Below the pieces are notes generated by a model. It was given only the letters and a program-made list of their open reading frames with translations, ran no database searches and had not been told where the DNA came from. Below are positions 23,147-28,937 of a DNA stretch of 28,937 bases, one piece after another (within the stretch, counting starts at the first letter, position 1; each line of letters begins with the position of its first letter). The stretch covers positions 1-28,937 of the forward strand of contig DJDA01000040.1 of NCBI GenBank assembly GCA_002430835.1, written 5' to 3'. Position numbers and translations under genes: made by a program. Origin of the DNA: Brevundimonas sp. UBA5936. Lineage in GTDB: Bacteria > Pseudomonadota > Alphaproteobacteria > Caulobacterales > Caulobacteraceae.

Positions 23147-23665
23147 TCATCCGACGCGGGGACGCTCATACAGGTCGACGATCGACCCCTTGTAGTCGGC
23201 GCGGGCGTAGGGGCGATAGCCTACCCGTTCGGCCAGACGCACCGAAGGCGCGTTCTCGGGCGAGATCATGCAGACCGTGCGCGGCTCCAGCCGATAGGCG
23301 TCGGTCCAGGCCAGCGCCGCCTCCAGCGCCTCGCGCGCCAGGCCCGCGCCCTGGAATGCGGGGGCCACGCCCCAGCCCAGCTCCGGCGCGTCGAAGGGCG
23401 GATCGATCTCGCGGCGGTAGTCCAGCACGCCGACGCTGCCGACATAGGCGCCCGTCGTCGTCTCGCGGATCGACCAGTTGCCATAGCCCTTGGCCTGCCA
23501 GTGGCCGATGTCTCGCAGCAGGCGGAACCAGACTTCCTCCTCCGACAGGCCGCGCCCCATGATGTGGCGGGTGAACTCGGCGTCGGCCCACAGGGCGGTC
23601 AGGTCGTCCATGTCGCCGACGGCGACAGGCGTCAGGGTCAGGCGTTGGGTGGTCAGAACAGTCAC
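23147..23665 (-). CDS. GNAT-family N-acetyltransferase (RimJ-like)
   Basis: 172 aa. It opens with TTQRLTLTPVAVGDMDDLTALW, the usual start of the RimJ/RimL-like GNAT subgroup. The acetyl-CoA pyrophosphate loop is ELGWGVAPAFQGAGLAREAL (QGAGLA as the Q/RxxGxG/A motif), and SPENAPSVRLAERVGYR is the conserved late block. Substrate is unknown: a ribosomal protein N-terminus, an amine or an antibiotic are possible. The GTG start overlaps the TGA of radC by four bases (GTGA), so translation is probably coupled. A 78-nt gap, with no clear terminator, separates its stop from bolA. Confidence 0.9.
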   Translation of the reverse strand: MTVLTTQRLTLTPVAVGDMDDLTALWADAEFTRHIMGRGLSEEEVWFRLLRDIGHWQAKGYGNWSIRETTTGAYVGSVGVLDYRREIDPPFDAPELGWGVAPAFQGAGLAREALEAALAWTDAYRLEPRTVCMISPENAPSVRLAERVGYRPYARADYKGSIVDLYERPRVG

Positions 23666-24378
23666 ATCAATCCCAGTTGCTTGAAGCTGGCCACGCCTTC
23701 GCGGCCGACGATGAGGTGGTCATGAACCTGGACCGACAGGGCGCGTGCGGCCTCGATCACCTGTCTGGTCATGTCGATGTCGGCCCGACTGGGCGTCGGA
23801 TCGCCCGAGGGGTGGTTGTGGACGATGATCATGGCGCTGGCCGACAGCTCCAGCGCCCGGCGCACCACCTCGCGCGGATAGACGGGGGCGTGGTCGACCG
23901 TGCCCCGGTTCTGAATCTCGTCGAGGATCAGCTGGTTCTTCTTGTCGAGATAGAGAACGCGGAACTGTTCGCGCGGCTCGTGCTGCAGCGACAGTCGCAC
24001 ATAGGCCAGCAGCGCCGTCCACGACGAGATGACGGTGCGCTTGTTCGCCTCTTCCTTGGCCACGCGGCGCGAGACTTCGTGCAGGGCGGCCAGGTCCAGC
24101 GCCGTCTCGGAGCCCACCCCCTTGGCCCGGCCGCGCGAATCCTCAGCCTTGACCGTCATCAGATCCTCGACCGAGGCCGCCAGCACCGCCGCCAGCGACC
24201 CGAACCGCGTCAGCAGGGCCTTGGCCACCGGCTTGACGTCGCCCTGCGGCTGGCTGCGGAACAGGAACAGCTCCAGCAGCTCATAGTCCGGCAGATGGTG
24301 GATGCCCGCCGTGCGCGCGCGTTCACGCAGCCGCTCGCGATGCCCGGCGTGGTGCGGCTTGGCCTTCACCCCTTCCAC
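23662..24378 (-). CDS. radC: RadC-family JAB-domain protein
   Basis: 238 aa from the GTG chosen here. The conserved start KPHHAGHRERLRERARTAG, the helix-hairpin-helix region LPDYELLELFLF...LLTRFGSLAAVLAA, and the JAMM/MPN metal motif (His187, His189, Asp200 in VHNHPSGDPTPSRADID) place it in the RadC family. The name comes from DNA repair, but the E. coli radiation phenotype was reassigned and the biochemical role remains uncertain. The start is uncertain: GTG 24378 or 24369 sit just before the conserved block, while ATG 24501 would add a 41-residue tail unlike the family and overlap the upstream protease gene by 44 nt. It overlaps the GNAT gene downstream. Confidence 0.9.
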   Translation of the reverse strand: MEGVKAKPHHAGHRERLRERARTAGIHHLPDYELLELFLFRSQPQGDVKPVAKALLTRFGSLAAVLAASVEDLMTVKAEDSRGRAKGVGSETALDLAALHEVSRRVAKEEANKRTVISSWTALLAYVRLSLQHEPREQFRVLYLDKKNQLILDEIQNRGTVDHAPVYPREVVRRALELSASAMIIVHNHPSGDPTPSRADIDMTRQVIEAARALSVQVHDHLIVGREGVASFKQLGLM

Positions 24379-24457
24379 GTTCAACGCTTCGCTCTCCGTC
24401 CGCCCTTGGCGCCACAGTGCCGAGGCGCGGTCCACGGAGCAAGGCCATGAACGTTGC

Positions 24458-25477
24458 TCAATCTGAACGGCCCAACCCTGCAATGTCGCTGAAGGCTCCA
24501 ATAAGATAGGGAGTCAGCCGGCAACTATAGTTTTCGCCTTCCGCCGCCCTAGACATGATGGCGACGATGCGTCCTTGCCCATCAATCATGGCGCTGCCTG
24601 AGCGGCCAGGAAGGACAGCGCCGTTGCGCTCGGTGAGAGCTTCCGCATGCACGCCTTCCACCACGCCATATTCGTAATAGAGATTTTCCGGCGAAAAATC
24701 CGGTTCGCTCAAACGCCGCTTGGCGATTTCCACGCGCATATAGTCTTTGACGTTATCCGGGTGCTCTTGCGTGGTCATCAACCGCTCGATGACGGCAGCG
24801 GACGATTCATGCGGGTAAGAGAAACGATGCACAGGCAGCGCCGCATCGACACTGACCGACATGCCCAACCAGCCTCCTGAGGCCTCGACGGGTCGGTCAA
24901 CCGCTATCAACGCCACATCATGACAATCAGCGGCCAGGTCCAGAGGAGCCGCAGTCTGAACCATCACGGGTCGCGGTTCAAATTCGCTCGCAGGCCCCCA
25001 CGCCGCCACGACACGGTAAACGCCCTGATCGCTCCCACCGTCATGACGGACAGCGATCTCGAAGCCGGGGCGGGGTCGCCCTGTAGCGCGGTCAACCAAG
25101 CAATGAGCGGCGGTGAGCAGGTGGCGAGGCCCCACGAATTGAGCCGTGCAGGCGGTTCCCTGACGCTCACCGTCCTCTTTGAGTTGAAACAACTTCGCCG
25201 CTGTCGTCGCGGGATGCCGCTCCAGGTCAAACAGATCCCGCGCGCGAAACAAAGTCGAGAAGGTCGACCCCCTGGCGGGCAAGGCCGGACTTGCCGTGGG
25301 CAAGGCCAACGGCGCGACCTCATCCGCCACATGAGCCGGCGTATGGTCTCGTGGAGAAACCGACGCCGACCACACAGCCACCTCACCACGGTCAAAGGTG
25401 ATGTGCTTAAGGTCGGTTGCATCCGCGACGCCCGGCCCGGCCGCCGCCAAGACTCCCAGCACGCTCCACAAACGCAT
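24458..25477 (-). CDS. Secreted trypsin-like (S1/V8-like) serine protease
   Basis: 339 aa. The N-terminus MRLWSVLGVLAAAGPGVADA is a signal peptide. The catalytic triad is visible: His125 (LLTAAHC), Asp187 (CHDVALIAVD) and Ser293 (GRSGSAM). Cys110 and Cys126 probably form the disulfide beside the His loop. GRSGSA instead of GDSGGP points to the V8-like side of the S1 family. Residues about 20-95 look like a prodomain or linker. ATG 25477 is chosen because GGGAGGG lies about 9 nt upstream; ATG 25498 would weaken the signal peptide. Codon third positions are visibly less G/C-rich than in neighbours and the gene sits between unrelated housekeeping genes, which suggests later acquisition. Substrate unknown. 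Confidence 0.88.
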   Translation of the reverse strand: MRLWSVLGVLAAAGPGVADATDLKHITFDRGEVAVWSASVSPRDHTPAHVADEVAPLALPTASPALPARGSTFSTLFRARDLFDLERHPATTAAKLFQLKEDGERQGTACTAQFVGPRHLLTAAHCLVDRATGRPRPGFEIAVRHDGGSDQGVYRVVAAWGPASEFEPRPVMVQTAAPLDLAADCHDVALIAVDRPVEASGGWLGMSVSVDAALPVHRFSYPHESSAAVIERLMTTQEHPDNVKDYMRVEIAKRRLSEPDFSPENLYYEYGVVEGVHAEALTERNGAVLPGRSGSAMIDGQGRIVAIMSRAAEGENYSCRLTPYLIGAFSDIAGLGRSD

Positions 25478-25553
25478 GATCTGAGCCCTCCCTGTCATAG
25501 CCCAGGTGAGAGACGTGGAGCGGCTGAAATATGACCGTTATATTAAATCAACG

Positions 25554-26378
25554 TCAGGAGAATTTCGGGCGGAACAGGCCCTTGGGCGAGGCGGTGAAGA
25601 TTTCCAGCCCGTCCTCGGTCACGCCGATCGAATGTTCGCACTGAGACGACAGCGACTTGTCGCGCGTCACGGCGGTCCAGCCGTCCGACAGCACCTTCAC
25701 CGCGGGCTTGCCCAGGTTCACCATCGGCTCGACCGTGAAGAACATGCCCGGCTTCAGCACCGCGCCCTCGCCGCGACGGCCGTAGTGCAGGACATTGGGG
25801 CTGTCGTGGAACACCCGGCCGATGCCGTGGCCGCAGAAGTCGCGCACCACGCTCATGCGCTGGGCCTCGACGAACTTCTGGATGGCGAAGCCGATGTCGC
25901 CGAAGGTGTTGCCCGGCTTGATCTGGGCCAGACCCAGGTCGAGCGAGTCATAGGTGACGTCGATCAGCTTCTTGGCGCGGGCGTTGATCTCGCCGACCGG
26001 ATACATGCGGCTGCTATCGCCATGCCAGCCGTCGACGATGACGGTGTGGTCGATGTTGACGATGTCGCCTTCCTTCAGAACCTTGTCGCCGGGAATGCCG
26101 TGGCAGACGACGTGGTTGATCGAAGTGCAGACCGTCTTGGTATAGCCCTTGTAGCCCAGGCAGGCGGGGGTGCCGCCGTTGTCCAGGGTGAACTCGCGCA
26201 CCAGATCGTCCAGCTCGCCCGTGGTGACGCCCGGCTTCACATGCTCGCCGATCATGTCCAGCGCCTCGGCGACCAGACGGCCCGCCTTGCGCATGCCCTC
26301 GAACCCTTCCGCGTCATAGATGCGGATTTCGTGGCTGCGGACAAAGACGTCGGTTTCCAGGTCGGGGGTCTCGTACAT
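25554..26378 (-). CDS. map: Type I methionine aminopeptidase
   Basis: 274 aa. It removes the initiator Met from nascent proteins. The five metal ligands are in place: Asp110 (VNIDHT), Asp121 (WHGDSS), His184 (CGHGIGR), Glu217 (FTVEPMV) and Glu249 (CEHSIGV). Substrate-binding His93 lies in CHGIPG. The residue after the first ligand Asp is His rather than the more usual Val. ATG 26378 (MYETPDLETD) is preferred; ATG 26408 would add ten Pro/Arg-rich residues. The gene is divergent from the CinA-like gene (149 nt) and is followed after 76 nt by the protease gene. Confidence 0.96.
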   Translation of the reverse strand: MYETPDLETDVFVRSHEIRIYDAEGFEGMRKAGRLVAEALDMIGEHVKPGVTTGELDDLVREFTLDNGGTPACLGYKGYTKTVCTSINHVVCHGIPGDKVLKEGDIVNIDHTVIVDGWHGDSSRMYPVGEINARAKKLIDVTYDSLDLGLAQIKPGNTFGDIGFAIQKFVEAQRMSVVRDFCGHGIGRVFHDSPNVLHYGRRGEGAVLKPGMFFTVEPMVNLGKPAVKVLSDGWTAVTRDKSLSSQCEHSIGVTEDGLEIFTASPKGLFRPKFS

Positions 26379-26527
26379 GCTCGGCTTTCGGGGAGGCGCG
26401 CTCCGCAAGAGCGCGGAACGGGCGAAGAGGCTGCTTTCAGGACTTCAGATGGTCAGACTAGCATAAAACCTCAAGCCCGTCAGGGTTCACGGCTGACGCA
26501 AGCGCGCGCCCTTCCTATCTACGGGCC

Positions 26528-27298
26528 ATGTCCCAGATCGCCCCCTCCCCCACCGCCGCCGTCCTGATCATCGGCGACGAGATCCTGTCGGGCCGCACGC
26601 GCGACACCAATCTGAACACCCTGGCCCGGTTTCTGGCGCCGCTGGGCGTCGATCTGATGGAGGCGCGGGTGGTCGGCGATCGTCAGGATCAGATCGTCGC
26701 GGCGCTGAACGCCCTGCGTGCGGCCCACGACTACGTCTTCACCACCGGCGGCATCGGCCCGACCCATGACGACATCACCGCCGATGCGGTCGGCGCCGCC
26801 TTTGGCCTTCCCGTGCGCGAACACCCCGAGGCCCTCGCCATCCTCGCGCGCCGCTATGCGCCGGGCGAGTTCAACGCTGCGCGGCGCCGCATGGCCCGCG
26901 TGCCCGAAGGCGGCGTCCTGATCGCCAATCCGGTCAGCGACGCGCCGGGCTTTCAGGTTGAGAACGTCTTCGTCATGGCCGGCGTGCCCAAGATCATGGA
27001 GGCCATGCTGGACGACGTGGCGCCGCGCCTGAAGACGGGCATCCCGGTGCACAGCCGATCCCTGCGCGTCACCGGCGTCGGCGAGGGCGCCGTGGCCGAC
27101 ATATTGCGCGCCGCCGCCGAGGCGCGACCGCACCTGTCCTTCGGCTCCTACCCCTTCGGTTTCGGCGCCGGACAGACCGCCGGCGAGGTCGGAACCCAGC
27201 TGGTGATCCGCGGTCGAGATCAGTCCGAAGTTGACGCTGCGGAACACGATCTAACCGCAAACCTACGTTCTTCAGGCATCGAAATTGCCGTTACGTAA
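26528..27298 (+). CDS. CinA N-terminal / MoaB-fold molybdopterin-binding-domain protein
   Basis: 256 aa. The MoCF-type nucleotide or molybdopterin-binding motifs are visible: IIGDEILSGRTRDTNLNTLARFL near residue 14 and FTTGGIGPTHDDITADAV near residue 71. It corresponds to the N-terminal half of CinA only; the C-terminal NMN deamidase domain (about 160 aa) is absent. Residues 165-256 form a small C-terminal domain. Relatives are usually called competence/damage-inducible protein A-like; the activity of the stand-alone form is not settled, and ADP-ribose pyrophosphatase activity is known for some CinA proteins. The gene is monocistronic, divergent from map. No molybdopterin genes are nearby, so a link to molybdenum cofactor is not supported. 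Confidence 0.88.
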   Translation: MSQIAPSPTAAVLIIGDEILSGRTRDTNLNTLARFLAPLGVDLMEARVVGDRQDQIVAALNALRAAHDYVFTTGGIGPTHDDITADAVGAAFGLPVREHPEALAILARRYAPGEFNAARRRMARVPEGGVLIANPVSDAPGFQVENVFVMAGVPKIMEAMLDDVAPRLKTGIPVHSRSLRVTGVGEGAVADILRAAAEARPHLSFGSYPFGFGAGQTAGEVGTQLVIRGRDQSEVDAAEHDLTANLRSSGIEIAVT

Positions 27299-27432
27299 CC
27301 TCACCAAGGTGTGAAATTGTGCGATTTTTGCGCCACGCTTTCGCCGAGAAGGGGTCCGACACCGGCCTTGGACGCAACGCTTTCATGACACGGACGCTGT
27401 GGCTGTTAGCGTGACGGCTCTCCCCGAACCAA

Positions 27433-27462
27433 GGCTGGCCGCCTCTACAAAAATGGCCGGCC
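27433..27462 (+). promoter_or_regulatory. Stem-loop in the leader of the FadL-like gene
   Basis: GGCTGGCC (27433-27440), 14-nt A/T-containing loop, GGCCGGCC (27455-27462): an 8-bp stem ending 21 nt before the ATG at 27484. It could affect mRNA stability or translation. No T-tract follows. The remaining 185-nt gap shows no clear promoter. Confidence 0.35.
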
Positions 27463-27483
27463 CATTACATAGGTGAAGCGTAA

Positions 27484-28779
27484 ATGACCCCCAGGAACAT
27501 GGCCCGCCTCGGCGGCCTGGCTCTGACCACCGCCCTGATGACGGGCGTCGCCGCCCCGGCCTTCGCCGGCTCCTTCTATCTGCAGGAACAGTCCGTGCGC
27601 GGCGCCGGACGCGCCTTCTCGGGCGAGGCCGCCGATCGCGGCGTCGGTTCGATGTGGTGGAACCCCGCCTCCATCGCCCGCAGCGGCCGTGAGGTCTCCG
27701 TCGGCATGCACGCCATCCGCATCGATTCCGAAGTGAAGAACGCCGGCTCCTACCTGACCTATCCGGGCGGCGTGGACGTGCCGGTGGTCAACCCGCGCAA
27801 CACCGAGGTCGATCCGATCGAAAGCGGCCTGGTGCCGAACTTCGCCTTCGCCACGCCGATCGGCGACCGCTTCGCCGTCGGCGTCTCGGTGGCCGCCCCC
27901 TACAACTTCACCACCAAGTACGAACAGGGCTCCTTCGCCCGCTACGACGCCCTGACGTCGGAACTGCGCTCGGGCGACGCCAGCCTGACCGTGGCCTATC
28001 AGGTCAACGACTGGCTGGACGTCGGCGCCGGGCTGAACGCCCAGTTCGTCAAGGCCAAGCTGACCTCGGCCATGCCGAACCTGTCGCCGCTGCTGCCCGA
28101 CGGCTCCAACAGCCTGGAAGGCGACGGCTGGGACTTCGGCTGGAACGTCGGCGCCCAGGTGCACAAGGGCCCGTGGGACTTCGGCCTCAGCTACCGCTCC
28201 AAGATCGAGCACGAACTGGAAGGCGACGTGACCGTGGCCGGCCTGCTGGGCCCGCTGGCGGGCGCCAACGTCTCGACCGGCGGCAAGGCCAGCTTCAACA
28301 CCCCGTGGTTCGCCTCGGCCTCGGTCCGCTACGCCGTCAACGACAAGCTGACCCTGAACGCCCAGGTCAACCGCATCGGCTGGTCCGAGTTCGACGCCAT
28401 CACCGTCGAATACACGGGCGGCGGCGACGTCATCCATCAGGACTACAAGGACGTGACCACCGGCGCCATCGGCCTGGACTATGCGATCAGCGACAAGACC
28501 ACGCTGCGCGCCGGCGTCGGCTATGACCCGACCCCGACCCGCGACAGCCTGCGCACCGCCCGCATCCCGGACGCCGACCGCTGGCTGTTCTCGGTCGGCG
28601 GCTCGACCGAAGTGACCGAAGGCGTCACCTTCGACGCCGGCCTGACCTACATCGCCTTCAGCGACTCGACGATCCGCGACGACCGCACCCTGTACCAGGG
28701 CGCCATGACCTCGCACCTGCGCGGCGAGGCCGAAGGCTCGGCCCTGGTGGCCTCGGTCGGCGCGCGCTGGGCCTTCTGA
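27484..28779 (+). CDS. FadL/OMPP1/TodX-family outer-membrane transport protein
   Basis: 431 aa. The signal peptide (residues 1-28, ending APAFA) is followed by GSFYLQEQSVRGAGRAFSGEAADRGVGSMWWNPASIA. This N-terminal hatch with the NPA motif is the hallmark of FadL-type 14-strand barrels, which bring long-chain fatty acids or other hydrophobic compounds across the outer membrane. The remainder shows alternating amphipathic strands and ends in an aromatic residue (GARWAF), as expected for BAM-dependent folding. AGGTGA lies upstream of ATG 27484; an internal ATG at 27502 is possible. It has its own leader and a strong terminator, so it is monocistronic. The ligand cannot be deduced. Confidence 0.93.
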   Translation: MTPRNMARLGGLALTTALMTGVAAPAFAGSFYLQEQSVRGAGRAFSGEAADRGVGSMWWNPASIARSGREVSVGMHAIRIDSEVKNAGSYLTYPGGVDVPVVNPRNTEVDPIESGLVPNFAFATPIGDRFAVGVSVAAPYNFTTKYEQGSFARYDALTSELRSGDASLTVAYQVNDWLDVGAGLNAQFVKAKLTSAMPNLSPLLPDGSNSLEGDGWDFGWNVGAQVHKGPWDFGLSYRSKIEHELEGDVTVAGLLGPLAGANVSTGGKASFNTPWFASASVRYAVNDKLTLNAQVNRIGWSEFDAITVEYTGGGDVIHQDYKDVTTGAIGLDYAISDKTTLRAGVGYDPTPTRDSLRTARIPDADRWLFSVGGSTEVTEGVTFDAGLTYIAFSDSTIRDDRTLYQGAMTSHLRGEAEGSALVASVGARWAF

Positions 28780-28801
28780 CCCAGGCCTGACGACTGACGT
28801 G

Positions 28802-28836
28802 AAAACGGCGGCTCCCGCAAAGGAGCCGCCGTTTTT
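28802..28836 (+). terminator. Strong Rho-independent terminator of the FadL-like gene
   Basis: A 14-bp perfect stem (28802-28815 with 28822-28835), 6-nt loop, and T-run, 22 nt after the stop codon. Flanking A and T runs would let it work in both directions. Confidence 0.93.
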
Positions 28837-28840
28837 ATAT

Positions 28841-28937
28841 CCTCCCCATGTCATGGGGAGGTAGATCGGTCGCGGCAGCGAACGAGACGGAGGGGCCGCT
28901 TGGTTCCGCTAACGGTCAAGCCCCTCCACCACTTCGT
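28841..28937. repeat. Palindromic intergenic repeat, cut by the window end
   Basis: CCTCCCCAT, 3-nt loop, ATGGGGAGG at 28841-28861 is followed by a G/C-rich spacer, GGAGGGGC, and CCCCTCC near the end. The layout (CTCCCC palindrome, then a CG-repeat-like spacer and a GGGG block) resembles the element at 649-793, so both may belong to one dispersed family. The right part lies outside the window. Confidence 0.5.

Noticed and set aside
27445..28854. Open frame of 469 codons on the minus strand
   Set aside because: Antisense to the FadL-like gene and running through its terminator; Gly/Val/Asp/Ala-rich with no family signature.

Overview
The window looks like chromosomal DNA of a high-GC alphaproteobacterium of the Caulobacteraceae, most likely Brevundimonas or a close relative. 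The grounds are very strong G/C third-position bias (it opens long antisense frames opposite almost every gene), a chpT-cheY-cheR cluster typical of bacteria with the CckA-ChpT-CtrA phosphorelay, an alphaproteobacterial-type HisRS, TonB-dependent receptor and FadL-type porin genes, and dispersed palindromic intergenic repeats. The genus is inferred from the overall gene set, not from a marker gene.

Layout. 1-642: the 3' part of proA (+), cut by the window edge. 649-793: REPIN-like inverted repeat. 801-4080 (-): a TetR regulator upstream of a membrane PQQ glucose dehydrogenase, separated by a terminator. 4482-6602 (+): exported M13 zinc metallopeptidase, diverging from tetR across a 401-nt regulatory region. 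6603-7091: terminator, 34-bp perfect inverted repeat and a possible small RNA. 7092-11375 (-): hbd, a coupled small membrane protein, a DUF418 membrane protein and hisS. 11534-11839 (-): YggT. 11962-12037 (+): tRNA-Ala(CGC) with a good sigma70-type promoter. 12097-17433 (-): TonB-dependent receptor, M28 peptidase with a multi-spanning C-terminus, and a UDP-glucuronate-epimerase-like SDR. 17678-19051 (+): Tat-exported 5'-nucleotidase-like phosphoesterase, divergent from the receptor.

19056-21027 (-) is the compact chpT-cheY-cheR operon, followed by divergent cysQ (+). Next on the minus strand come bolA with a catalytically degenerate aldo/keto-reductase-like gene, radC overlapping a GNAT acetyltransferase gene, a secreted trypsin-like protease of visibly lower GC, and map. 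On the plus strand lie a CinA N-domain (molybdopterin-binding fold) gene and a FadL-family outer-membrane channel with a strong terminator. The window ends inside another palindromic repeat.

Most of the window is housekeeping or ordinary accessory content. I see no CRISPR array, prophage, transposase, toxin-antitoxin pair or obvious defence island. The observations most worth following are the AKR-fold protein that has lost all four catalytic residues beside bolA, the coupling of chpT to chemotaxis-type genes, a candidate minus-strand sRNA downstream of hisS, and the two REPIN-like elements.
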